DNA of 64,000 nt from Porphyromonadaceae bacterium UBA7176. GTDB lineage: Bacteria > Bacteroidota > Bacteroidia > Bacteroidales > Muribaculaceae. The DNA lies in contig DKVO01000032.1 in assembly GCA_002491245.1 (NCBI GenBank), positions 39,580 through 103,579 of the forward strand, in the 5' to 3' direction. Below the pieces are notes generated by a model. The model worked only from the letters and a program-made list of their open reading frames with translations, searched no databases and was not told where the DNA came from. Positions 43,091 to 51,854 of this stretch are shown here, in pieces. Position 1 is the first letter of the stretch. Every line of letters begins with the position of its first letter. Position numbers and translations under genes: made by a program.

Positions 43091-45223
43091 ATGAGACTTA
43101 TTCCAATCCTTGCAATGGCAACTTTAGTTACGAGTTCATGTAACAGACAGTCGAAAATCGAATATCCGGCGGCACCGAACGATGGGACGAGCTATGAGGC
43201 TTTCGGCATAGCTGTCAACGATCCTTACCGTCCTTTGGAAAATGATACAAGCGCGAGCACCCTTGCCTGGGTGGAGGCTGAAAATAAAGTGACGCAAGAC
43301 TATCTATCGAAGATACCTTACCGTAAGGCTATCGGCAAGCGTCTTGAATCGCTTCTCCGCTACGGCCGTCAGGGTCTGCCGTCGAAAGAGAGTGATGGTA
43401 AGTACTATTTTTATGTGAATGACGGAACCAAGAACCAGAGCGTGCTTTACCGGGCAGACAGCTATGACGGTGAGGGTGAGGTTTTTCTTGATCCCAATAC
43501 GCTGAGTGATGACGGAACGGTGGCGCTTACGGGCGTGTTCCAAAGTCCTGACGGTAAGTATACGGCATATACGATATCTCGATCGGGCAGCGACTGGACC
43601 GAGATTTATGTGATGGATACGGCAAGCGGCCGTCTGCTCGATGACCATATCGAGTGGGCTAAGTTTACCGATGCCCAATGGGATGGCGACGGTTTCTATT
43701 ACAGTGCTTACGAGGCTCCTGAAGCCGGCAAGGAGTTCAGCAACGCCAATACCGGCCATAAGGTTTACTATCATAAGATCGGAACTCCGCAGAGCGCCGA
43801 CAGGGTGGCGTTTGAGGATCCGGAGCATCCGTATCACTTCCATAGCGCAGCGATGGCCAAGGATGGCAGTGCGCTGGCCATTTTCGGCGGCGGCGAAGGT
43901 ATGGGCGAGAGTGTGATGATAAAGGATATGCGTAAAGGCGGCGATTGGATTACTGTTGAGGCGTCGCAAGATTATACCAATCAACCTGTTGGTATTGTTG
44001 ACGGTAAATTGTATCTCTTTACCTCTGTAGGTGCTCCGCGTAACCGTTTTGTGGTTGTCGACCCGAAAAAACCGGAGTCGAAAGACTGGAAGGAAATAAT
44101 ACCGGAAGATCCCGAGGGCGGAGTGTTGACATCGGTACAGTTTGCCGGTCCAGACCGATTGATAGCAGTATACGACCGCGATGCGTCGAACCATGCGTAT
44201 GTGTATACTTCGGAGGGTGAGAAGGTGCGTGAGATAGAACTGCCGACATATGGTACGGTCGGCGTTTCGTCGGGCCGCGACACGGACGAGGTTTATTATT
44301 CGTTCTCTTCGTTTACCTATCCGTCGGAGCTATATAAATATGATCTTGCCACAGGAGAGAGCACACGATACCACCAGACAGAGATTGAGGGCTTTGTGCC
44401 TGAAGATTATATTACAGAGCAGGTGTTCTATACATCGACCGACGGTACACGGGTGCCGATGTTTACTGTAAGGCACAAAGATGTGAAAGCTGACGGTACC
44501 AATCCTGTTTATCTCTATGGTTACGGCGGCTTCAATATTACGCTAAACCCCGGCTTCAATCCTCATCGTCTTCTGTGGTTGGAGAATGGCGGCATCTATG
44601 CGCAGGCCAATCTTCGCGGTGGTGCCGAATATGGCGACAAATGGCATGAGGCCGGAACCAAGATGCAGAAACTTAACGTGTTCAACGACTTTATATCGGC
44701 CGCAGAATATATGGTTGCAGAGAACTGGACCAAGCCCGAGCTGCTTACAATAGAGGGTGGCAGTAATGGCGGTCTTCTTGTGGGCGCTACAGTTAATATG
44801 CGTCCTGACCTGTTTAAAGTTGCAATACCCCGAGTGGGAGTTATGGATATGATGCGCTATCATCTTTTCACTATCGGCTGGAACTGGGCGGCAGATTATG
44901 GAACAGCCGACGATAGCAAGGAAATGGCCGAGTATCTGCTTGCTTACTCACCGGTACATAATGTGAAGAATGACGGAACTCCTTATCCTGCAATCATGGT
45001 CACGACAGCCGATCATGACGACCGTGTAGTGCCGGCCCACAGCTTCAAGTATGCGGCTGCACTTCAGGCTGCCAATACCGGCGATGCACCCAAACTTATC
45101 CGTATCGATAGCAAAGCTGGTCACGGCGCCGGCAAGCCGATAAGCAAGGTTATCGATGAGTATGCCGATATATATTCGTTTATTTACCATAATCTCGGTC
45201 TTGAACCCGACTTGGGCGAATGA
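43091..45223 (+). CDS. Prolyl oligopeptidase (S9A) lipoprotein
   Basis: 710 residues from ATG 43091; a longer frame overlaps mscS but would bury the lipoprotein signal (VTSSC, Cys17). The N-terminal part is the seven-bladed propeller (about 75-420). The C-terminal alpha/beta-hydrolase has Ser558 in EGGSNGGLL, Asp644 in DHDDRVVP and His678 in AGHGAGKP. Such enzymes cleave short peptides after proline and are anchored in the envelope here. The stop overlaps the next gene as ATGA. Confidence 0.95.
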   Translation: MRLIPILAMATLVTSSCNRQSKIEYPAAPNDGTSYEAFGIAVNDPYRPLENDTSASTLAWVEAENKVTQDYLSKIPYRKAIGKRLESLLRYGRQGLPSKESDGKYYFYVNDGTKNQSVLYRADSYDGEGEVFLDPNTLSDDGTVALTGVFQSPDGKYTAYTISRSGSDWTEIYVMDTASGRLLDDHIEWAKFTDAQWDGDGFYYSAYEAPEAGKEFSNANTGHKVYYHKIGTPQSADRVAFEDPEHPYHFHSAAMAKDGSALAIFGGGEGMGESVMIKDMRKGGDWITVEASQDYTNQPVGIVDGKLYLFTSVGAPRNRFVVVDPKKPESKDWKEIIPEDPEGGVLTSVQFAGPDRLIAVYDRDASNHAYVYTSEGEKVREIELPTYGTVGVSSGRDTDEVYYSFSSFTYPSELYKYDLATGESTRYHQTEIEGFVPEDYITEQVFYTSTDGTRVPMFTVRHKDVKADGTNPVYLYGYGGFNITLNPGFNPHRLLWLENGGIYAQANLRGGAEYGDKWHEAGTKMQKLNVFNDFISAAEYMVAENWTKPELLTIEGGSNGGLLVGATVNMRPDLFKVAIPRVGVMDMMRYHLFTIGWNWAADYGTADDSKEMAEYLLAYSPVHNVKNDGTPYPAIMVTTADHDDRVVPAHSFKYAAALQAANTGDAPKLIRIDSKAGHGAGKPISKVIDEYADIYSFIYHNLGLEPDLGE

Positions 45224-46167
45224 TACATGAAGGATTATTGCGAGCAGGCGTCGGCGTATTGATGTGCGCTGCCGTCTGCTCGTGTTTCACCGGAGTTGAA
45301 AGCACTCCACGTATCGGAGCCTCGGCAGTGCGTGAGCAAAAGGCTGCCGATCCGGTGGCGGAGGCATCGTATCTCGCCGATATCAGGCCGGAGGCTCCAT
45401 CGGATTGGAAACCTGGCAAAGTGTTTCGGGTGGCTGATGAGCGGATATCGCTTATTTTTACGGGTCAATCGTCTTCTACGGCAGGTCTTGCAGGTCGCGA
45501 TATAAAATTCATAGGAATGTCTCCGGCCAATAATCTGACCGGTAACAATGCTACCGAAATAGAATTTAGCGATAGTCGCGGCAACCGTTATTATTACCGC
45601 TTGAACAATTACGACAAGGCCCGTCTTGACAGCATATCGAGTCTGGAAATTCCGTTTACGATTGATCTTGATCTCGTTGCATCGGTAGACAGGAAGATGC
45701 GTGGTAAGCATTTTTTTGTGCGTACACCGGCATGGTATACAGCCGACAGTACGTTTACGGAGACTTCAGGGCTACGACATGTTGAGGTTGTGGTCGACAG
45801 TGTTATACCCGGGACATCGAATTTTGCCGCCGCCGTATGTTTTCACCCGTCGGACGATGCGGGGTCGGAGTATATAGTGCTTATGAGTATCGGTAAGGGA
45901 AAGGGAGCTACCCGTACGTTTGATTCGCTTTTCGCTTTCGACAATCCACGTAAGCGGTATCCTGAGATAAGCGATGAGGTGTGGGGGCTTATCACCCGGT
46001 CGAGGGTAAGGACCGGAATGACGCGCGACGAGTGTCGCCTTGCTCTTGGTCAGCCATCAGATATTCTCCGTCTGCCTACTTATGGCGGAATGCAGGAACG
46101 CTGGACATATTCGGATGGTATTTATCTTATTTTTGACGACGGTTTTCTGACTCGTTACCGCCGCTGA
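45220..46167 (+). CDS. Lipoprotein with BamE/SmpA-like C-terminus
   Basis: 315 residues starting at ATG 45220, which overlaps the peptidase stop. A cysteine-rich signal (LMCAAVCSC) suggests lipidation near residue 20-22. The middle is beta-rich with no family I know. The last 60 residues resemble BamE/SmpA: SRVRTGMTRDECRLALGQP, a tryptophan-tyrosine pair in QERWTYSDG and YLIFDDGFL. The BamE call is moderate. The end overlaps the convergent Ca-ATPase gene by 41 bases. Confidence 0.65.
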   Translation: MIHEGLLRAGVGVLMCAAVCSCFTGVESTPRIGASAVREQKAADPVAEASYLADIRPEAPSDWKPGKVFRVADERISLIFTGQSSSTAGLAGRDIKFIGMSPANNLTGNNATEIEFSDSRGNRYYYRLNNYDKARLDSISSLEIPFTIDLDLVASVDRKMRGKHFFVRTPAWYTADSTFTETSGLRHVEVVVDSVIPGTSNFAAAVCFHPSDDAGSEYIVLMSIGKGKGATRTFDSLFAFDNPRKRYPEISDEVWGLITRSRVRTGMTRDECRLALGQPSDILRLPTYGGMQERWTYSDGIYLIFDDGFLTRYRR

Positions 46168-48808
46168 CAAGCCGGTATAATTCGCCAACCCAAAGGACGA
46201 GTGAGGTGCTTGCTATTATAGCAACCCAGTCGGTTAAGCTAAGGGGAACTACGCTGAAGAAAGGACCACCGACCGATACGATAAATATCTGTCCGAACAA
46301 GACTACTGCTGCGATAAAAAGAAAACCTCCGCATCCTTTGAAGTGAAGGGCGGACCTGCCAGTTGCAAATGCACGGGCGTTGAACATGTTCCAAAACTGG
46401 AGGAAAACGAATGTGGTGAAGAAGAAAGAGACTTCGTAGGGGGTGAGGAATGCCCGGTCGGTTTCGAATGGAACGTGGCCTATTTGTGTAAAGGAATTGA
46501 TTTCGGTATGTTCGAAATAGTAGAGAATGGCGAAAAGGATAATGGAGAAAATTGATCCGACGCCTATAATAGACCGCCACATGGACGGGTTGATTATGAA
46601 TGCTTGTCGCGAACGCGGTTTTTCTTTCATGACGGAATTGTTTGGCGGCAGAGAGGCAAGTGCCATCGCGGCGAAAGTATCCATAATCAAGTTTACCCAC
46701 AACATCTGAGTGACTGTAAGAGGAGATTGCATACCTATAAATGATCCGAACAGGACGATAAGGCATGCCACTACATTTACGGTGAGTTGGAACAGGATGA
46801 AGCGTTGGATGTTGCGGTAGAGCGACCGCCCCCACATCACGGCCCTTCCGATTGAGGCGAATGAATTGTCGATAATAGTAATGTCGCTCGCTTCCTTAGC
46901 TACTGATGTCCCATCGCCCATAGAAAGTCCTACCTGAGCAGCTTTAAGGGCCGGAGCATCGTTTGTGCCGTCGCCGGTTACGGCAACTACCTCTCCATTG
47001 TATTGGAGTGCTTCGACGAGTCGTTTTTTGTCCATCGGTCGTGCCCGTGCGATGATTTTGAAGTCGGGAGCTTTGCTCCGTAATTCATTATCGGTCATAT
47101 TGCCAATCTCGATGCCTGTGACGATGTTCTTGTCGGAATCAGTCATGTCGTTCCATAGTCCGATGCGTCGTCCTATTTCCTTGGCTGTGCCCGGGGTGTC
47201 ACCAGTGACGATTTTGACTTTTATGCCGGCCTCGAGTACTTCATTGATAGCTTCGGGAACGTCGTCGCGTACGGGGTCTGATATTGCCGCGATTGCGACG
47301 AAGGTCAATCTCGATGCTACTACACAGTCTCCATCGATAGTAATATCTCCGTCGTCGAGAGTCTGGAATGCAAAGCCGAGAGTACGCATAGCTTTGTTTT
47401 GATATTCGAGCAGTATGGCGTCGATTTCGTCTTTTGTGAGGTCTGAAGTGTCGTTGCACATATCGAATACGATTTCGGGTGCGCCTTTGACGTACAGTAC
47501 TTGTTTGCCAGAAGCAGACCTGACGACAGTAGCCATGTATTTGCGCTCGGTATTGAATGGCAGTTCTTCGGTTACGGTTACTTTGTTTTTCAGCTCCATG
47601 TAGTCTATTCCTCTTGCATGGAGCCACAGGAGGAGAGCTCCTTCAGTGGGATTACCGAGGACTACAGGTCGTTCGCCCGACATGTCGAGCTGTGCTGTGG
47701 AGTTGACAGCTATTCCTTCTTCGATGATTTCTGTTGGCGGATTGCCGAATAATCTGATGCTGTCGACCTGCATACGGTTCTGTGTCAGTGTTCCGGTCTT
47801 GTCTGTGCATATGACAGTAGCGGCACCCATAGTTTCGCATGCATGGAGTTTGCGGACAAGGTTGTTTGTCCGCAACATACGTCTCATAGAGTAGGCGAGC
47901 GAAAGGGTCACAGCCATAGGTAATCCTTCGGGGACAGAAACAACGACAAGAGTCACTGCAATCATGAGACTTTGCAGAAAGTATGCGGTGAAAGCCATCC
48001 ATTCGAAATCCTGATGAATGAAGAACATGGCCAACCTTCCGGCTATGACTGCAGCCGCAACTGCATAGCTGAAGATGGATATCATACGTCCGAGCCGGGA
48101 GAGTTGCTCGTCGAGAGGAGTCTTCACGCTGTTGTCGATCTGGGCGGCTTTGAATACTTTTCCGTTCTCGGTTTTGTCGCCAACAGCATCGACACGCATT
48201 ATGGCGTGTCCTTCCATTACTTTTGTGCCTCTCAGAACTCTGTCGGAGGGAAAAGTTGCGTCGGCGTCGAATCTTGCCGGGTCGACGGTCTTGGCACAGA
48301 TCGGCTCGCCTGTAAGGGTTGACTCATCGACATTGAGTGATACTGCTTCAAGGAGTTGTCCGTCGGCCGGAATTTCCTGTCCGGTTTCCAATAGTACTAT
48401 ATCGCCGACCACGATGTCTCTTTTGGGTACGGTGACGGCGTTGTTTGCCCTGATTGTCTGGACTGGTTCGTCGTCGTTTACTTTATTAAGTATCTCGAAT
48501 TCTTTATCGGCTTTCAACTCGAAAGCGAAAGCGAGTCCGGTAGCAAGTATTATTGCCATGAAAATGCCGGCCGGCTCAAAGAATACTTCCGCACCTTGTC
48601 CGAGTATCATGAATTCGTAGCAAGCGATACCTATTGACAGTATCCCGGCTATGACGAGGATAATTATCAGCGGATCTTTGAATTTTTCGAGAAAGCGCTT
48701 CCATAATGGCGTTTTGGCCGGAGGGGTAAGTATATTTTCGCCGTGACGATTGCGGCTATCGAGTATTTGCTCTTCTGTAAGTCCTTCGAAACGATAGTGT
48801 TGGGGCAT
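46127..48808 (-). CDS. Calcium-transporting P-type ATPase (PMCA/SERCA-like)
   Basis: 893-residue ion pump. Cation N-domain (about 1-60), membrane pairs, actuator loop with TLTGEP (about 165), phosphorylation site Asp336 in CTDKTGTLT, PEGLP in membrane segment 4 (VVSVPEGLPMAVTL), the nucleotide-binding KGAPE motif, MVTGDGTND-type hinge GDGTNDAPALKAA, and four C-terminal membrane segments. It should export Ca2+ from the cytoplasm. Length and order match bacterial PMCA-type pumps. A -7 box precedes it. Confidence 0.95.
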   Translation of the reverse strand: MPQHYRFEGLTEEQILDSRNRHGENILTPPAKTPLWKRFLEKFKDPLIIILVIAGILSIGIACYEFMILGQGAEVFFEPAGIFMAIILATGLAFAFELKADKEFEILNKVNDDEPVQTIRANNAVTVPKRDIVVGDIVLLETGQEIPADGQLLEAVSLNVDESTLTGEPICAKTVDPARFDADATFPSDRVLRGTKVMEGHAIMRVDAVGDKTENGKVFKAAQIDNSVKTPLDEQLSRLGRMISIFSYAVAAAVIAGRLAMFFIHQDFEWMAFTAYFLQSLMIAVTLVVVSVPEGLPMAVTLSLAYSMRRMLRTNNLVRKLHACETMGAATVICTDKTGTLTQNRMQVDSIRLFGNPPTEIIEEGIAVNSTAQLDMSGERPVVLGNPTEGALLLWLHARGIDYMELKNKVTVTEELPFNTERKYMATVVRSASGKQVLYVKGAPEIVFDMCNDTSDLTKDEIDAILLEYQNKAMRTLGFAFQTLDDGDITIDGDCVVASRLTFVAIAAISDPVRDDVPEAINEVLEAGIKVKIVTGDTPGTAKEIGRRIGLWNDMTDSDKNIVTGIEIGNMTDNELRSKAPDFKIIARARPMDKKRLVEALQYNGEVVAVTGDGTNDAPALKAAQVGLSMGDGTSVAKEASDITIIDNSFASIGRAVMWGRSLYRNIQRFILFQLTVNVVACLIVLFGSFIGMQSPLTVTQMLWVNLIMDTFAAMALASLPPNNSVMKEKPRSRQAFIINPSMWRSIIGVGSIFSIILFAILYYFEHTEINSFTQIGHVPFETDRAFLTPYEVSFFFTTFVFLQFWNMFNARAFATGRSALHFKGCGGFLFIAAVVLFGQIFIVSVGGPFFSVVPLSLTDWVAIIASTSLVLWVGELYRLVSGGNESENRRQK

Positions 48809-48838
48809 GTCGGTTTGTTATGACAATTAAACAGAGTG

Positions 48839-48846
48839 CAAAATTA
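48839..48846 (-). promoter_or_regulatory. -7 box (TAATTTTG) of the Ca-ATPase
   Basis: TAATTTTG on the minus strand, 30 bases before the ATPase ATG. A clear -33 is not present. Confidence 0.5.
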
Positions 48847-48938
48847 GCTAAAAAAGCGATATCGTGGTCAAGGATGGAGATGTTTTAACTCCAATGATTT
48901 AACTTCAAGAGCCGTCATTCACAAGGGTGGATGAAATA

Positions 48939-48970
48939 GTTGCACGGGTGAATAATTTTAGCTAATTTTG
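48939..48970 (+). promoter_or_regulatory. Promoter of the SIS-domain gene
   Basis: GTTG (48939-48942), 20 bases, TAATTTTG (48963-48970); 30 bases before ATG 49001. Confidence 0.6.
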
Positions 48971-49000
48971 TCATCGCAAATCCAAACAAAAATAGCATAG

Positions 49001-49609
49001 ATGGACGTCAAAGAGTCAATGCGCCGGATACTTGAGGCAGAGAGCCGGGCTATACAGAATATCCCGATAAGCGACTCATATGAGGCTGCCGTAGAGGCAA
49101 TAGTCGAGCATGTACACCGTCGCGGTGGCAAATTGGTGACAGCCGGAATGGGTAAGGCCGGTCAGATAGCGATGAATATAGCGACAACTTTTTCGTCGAC
49201 CGGAACGCCGGCGGTCAATCTTCATCCGTCGGAAGCACAGCACGGCGATCTGGGTGTGTTACAACCGAACGACGTTGTTCTGCTAATATCCAACAGTGGC
49301 AAGACACGCGAGATTATCGAGCTTGTGGACCTGTTGCACGGCCTATATGCCGATATACCTACAATAGTTATCACCGGAGCTCCGGATAGTCCACTCGCCA
49401 AGGCTGCTGATATCGCGTTGTTTACCGGCAATGCCTCGGAGGTTTGTCCTCTCGGTTTGACCCCTACAACATCGACGACAGTGATGACTGTAATAGGGGA
49501 TGTGCTTGTGGTGAACACTATGGAACGTATCCATTTCTCGGCCTCAGACTATGCCAAGCGTCATCATGGTGGTTATCTCGGTGTGGCTGCAAGAGCAAAG
49601 GAAGCATGA
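49001..49609 (+). CDS. SIS-domain sugar-phosphate isomerase (KdsD/KpsF-like, no CBS)
   Basis: 202 residues, a single SIS domain with KdsD-type motifs: LVTAGMGKAGQIAMNIATTF, HPSEAQHGDLGVLQPNDVVLLISNSGKTRE and CPLGLTPTTSTTVM. KdsD makes arabinose 5-phosphate for Kdo. The usual two CBS domains (about 120 more residues) are missing, as in GutQ-like short forms or related aldose isomerases. The ATG of the next gene overlaps its stop (ATGA), linking it to a PfkB-fold gene. Confidence 0.87.
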   Translation: MDVKESMRRILEAESRAIQNIPISDSYEAAVEAIVEHVHRRGGKLVTAGMGKAGQIAMNIATTFSSTGTPAVNLHPSEAQHGDLGVLQPNDVVLLISNSGKTREIIELVDLLHGLYADIPTIVITGAPDSPLAKAADIALFTGNASEVCPLGLTPTTSTTVMTVIGDVLVVNTMERIHFSASDYAKRHHGGYLGVAARAKEA

Positions 49610-50526
49610 GAAAAATTATCTGCATAGGCGAGTGTTCGCTTAATGTCGTACTTGACTGCGACGGACAACCTTTGGGCAGTATGCCCGGCGGACGTATCGC
49701 CAATGCCGCGGCAATTCTCGCCCGTGAAAAATTTAATGTGCTCATGGCGTCGGAGGCATCTGCCGACCCTGTTGGCGATATCGTTGTGGATTATCTGACG
49801 AAGGCCGGCGTAGATGTCAAGTCGGTCGACCGTTTTACTGAAGGTCGTACGGCGCTTAATGTTTTTGTTTCCCCAAAGGCGGACGCTCAGAACGCTTTGC
49901 CGACACTCACACGCTATGAGGCTTATCCCGAAGAGGCTTTCGATATAATATGGCCAAGAATAGATCCGGGCGATATTGTTGTTTACGGCGGCTTTTACGC
50001 TCTTGACCGCAGGATGCGTGAGCGTATGGTCAAGTTGCTCGAACATGCATCAGAGCGCGAGGCTGTGATGGTGTATCTCCCCGGTTTTCTTCCTCAACAG
50101 GAGCCGCGTATCACGCGGATTATGCCTCAGATACTCGAAAATCTTGAACTCGCACATGTAGTTGTGACACGCAACAAGGACCTTAACCTTATTTTCGGAA
50201 TTAAGCGTCCGGAGGCATGTTACCGCGACCATATAGATTTTTATTGCCGCTCGCTCATCAATATAGATAATGAGTGCGATACGATAACATATTATTCGGG
50301 CACAGAAATGACTGCCGAGATAATAGGTGCCACGACAAGCTCGACTTTGCTGTGGAACGCCGGAGCTGTGGCCGGTATCGTTGGAGCTATTGCCGGTATG
50401 GAGTTGAAGCCAGATGTCTTCGATGCTGCCGACGAGGGGCTTCGCAAGGCTCTTGTATCGGCTGCTGCTGCCAGTGCTGCCAAAGTTGCGGCAGATCTTT
50501 CGGAGCCGTGGCAAAAAATTTCATGA
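49606..50526 (+). CDS. PfkB-fold protein with altered catalytic motif
   Basis: 306 residues from ATG 49606, which overlaps the isomerase stop. The frame continues far upstream but that part lies in another gene. The N-terminal PfkB signature is present (PGGRIANAAAILARE; ICIGECSLN). The C-terminal signature that should read GAGDAF is here WNAGAVAGI, so the catalytic Asp is missing or is Asn. It may be an inactive relative or use another base. It pairs with a sugar-phosphate isomerase, so a sugar-acid or pentose is a natural guess for the ligand. Confidence 0.8.
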   Translation: MRKIICIGECSLNVVLDCDGQPLGSMPGGRIANAAAILAREKFNVLMASEASADPVGDIVVDYLTKAGVDVKSVDRFTEGRTALNVFVSPKADAQNALPTLTRYEAYPEEAFDIIWPRIDPGDIVVYGGFYALDRRMRERMVKLLEHASEREAVMVYLPGFLPQQEPRITRIMPQILENLELAHVVVTRNKDLNLIFGIKRPEACYRDHIDFYCRSLINIDNECDTITYYSGTEMTAEIIGATTSSTLLWNAGAVAGIVGAIAGMELKPDVFDAADEGLRKALVSAAAASAAKVAADLSEPWQKIS

Positions 50527-50560
50527 AATAATCAAAACAAGTAAAAAACAAAGCATACAT

Positions 50561-51049
50561 ATGTCGACACAAGATAAAGCACCGATAATGACTCAGTTCC
50601 CGATAGCACGAGACATGCGCGTCGGTATAGTGCGTACTTTATGGAACAGCCATATCACCGAAGCTTTGCTTTCCGGGGCGCTCGATACTCTAAAATCTGC
50701 CGGAATTGAGGATGATATGATAGATACCTTTGAGGTGCCTGGAGCTGTAGAACTGACTTTTGCAGCAGCCAAATTGGTTGATACCGGCAATTATGATGCT
50801 ATCATCGTGCTTGGTTGCGTTATACGTGGCGGAACGCCTCACTTCGATTATGTGTGTCAGAGTGTGACGCAAGGAAATGCTTATCTCAACAGCGACTGCG
50901 ATATTCCCATCATCTTCGGTGTACTTACAGTAGATGAGGAGCAGGATGCTCTTGACCGTGCAGGAGGCAAGCTTGGCAACAAAGGTTCTGAAGCTGCGCA
51001 GGCGGCGTTGCTGATGTATGACTTTGTGGATAAAGTGAACAATCTCTGA
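50561..51049 (+). CDS. ribH: 6,7-dimethyl-8-ribityllumazine synthase
   Basis: Second-last enzyme of riboflavin synthesis, joining aminouracil and dihydroxybutanone phosphate. 162 residues from ATG 50561, just after an A-rich stretch. Ligand motifs are GIVRTLWNSHITEAL, DTFEVPGAVELTFAA and GCVIRGGTPHFDYV (catalytic His in PHFDYV). The C-terminal GSEAAQAALLM is standard. A small lipoprotein gene follows after 13 bases. Confidence 0.96.
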   Translation: MSTQDKAPIMTQFPIARDMRVGIVRTLWNSHITEALLSGALDTLKSAGIEDDMIDTFEVPGAVELTFAAAKLVDTGNYDAIIVLGCVIRGGTPHFDYVCQSVTQGNAYLNSDCDIPIIFGVLTVDEEQDALDRAGGKLGNKGSEAAQAALLMYDFVDKVNNL

Positions 51050-51062
51050 GGCAGGCGCTTAG

Positions 51063-51494
51063 ATGAAAAGATTGGTATATGCTTTGATATGTGTTGTGGC
51101 TGCTTTGTCGTGCACGACACATTCAGGCGAGAGCGGCAGCGAGCCGATAGATGCAGCCGAGCAGGCATATGCGGACGGACATTACCGCCGGGCTCAGAAT
51201 GTGGCTGAAGAGTTGCTTACCGGTCCTGGTCTTGAAGGACTGGATGTCGGGGAGCTTTGCCGGGTGTCGCTGCTTTTCGTGCGGCTTGGCGATGCTACCG
51301 GTAATGAGGATGGTAACACTGCAGTTGCAGCACGGGCGCTTTCGGCAGCTTTTGCAATCGACAGTGATTCGACAGCAAGGTATATAGGAAGTTTGTCGCT
51401 TGACGACCGTGCCCGTATGTCGATTGTCGCTACTTTGGCAAACCGTGGGAACGGGCTTGACAGTCTTATTGTAGAACCGGATTCGATTTATTGA
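51063..51494 (+). CDS. Small TPR-like lipoprotein
   Basis: 143 residues with lipobox AALSC (Cys17). The mature part is helical, with one clear TPR-like pair (AAEQAYADGHYRRAQNVAEELL) and alanine-rich helices. It is probably periplasmic or outer-membrane-bound. The function is not known. It lies directly behind ribH and its stop almost touches the SUI1 start. Confidence 0.72.
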   Translation: MKRLVYALICVVAALSCTTHSGESGSEPIDAAEQAYADGHYRRAQNVAEELLTGPGLEGLDVGELCRVSLLFVRLGDATGNEDGNTAVAARALSAAFAIDSDSTARYIGSLSLDDRARMSIVATLANRGNGLDSLIVEPDSIY

Positions 51495-51496
51495 TC

Positions 51497-51841
51497 ATGG
51501 CAGAGGATTGGCTTGGAAAACTAAGCGCACTGAAAGACTCCATGCCTTCTGTTGAAGAAGAGCCGGAAGAGGCTGTTGCGGATAACTGTGATTGCCGGGA
51601 GATTGAAAAGGCCCGTCTTGATATAGTGTTGGACCGTAAGGGTAGAGCAGGCAAATCGGCGACTATTATTGCCGGTTTTACTGTCGGCGATGATGCTGTG
51701 GCAGCGTTGGCATCGGAAATGAAGCGTGTGCTCGGGACGGGAGGTTCTTCCCGTGGTGGCGAGATACTGATACAGGGCGACCGCCGCAAAGATGTGCTTG
51801 CTTTTTTAAACAAAAAGGGCTATAAAGCGCGTGTTATCTGA
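51497..51841 (+). CDS. SUI1/eIF1-like translation factor (YciH family)
   Basis: 114 residues; ATG 51497 follows the previous stop by two bases and is preferred to the overlapping TTG. An acidic N-terminus with CDC is followed by the SUI1 core: VLDRKGRAGKSATIIAGF, GSSRGGEILIQGDRRKDVLAFL and NKKGYKARVI. Bacterial YciH proteins bind the ribosome and affect start selection; a role here is by family only. Confidence 0.92.
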   Translation: MAEDWLGKLSALKDSMPSVEEEPEEAVADNCDCREIEKARLDIVLDRKGRAGKSATIIAGFTVGDDAVAALASEMKRVLGTGGSSRGGEILIQGDRRKDVLAFLNKKGYKARVI

Positions 51842-51854
51842 GTATCACTAAGTT

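Noticed and set aside
49444..49605. Longer start for the PfkB-fold protein
   Set aside because: Those bases encode the isomerase C-terminus in another frame; ATG 49606 fits the ATGA overlap.
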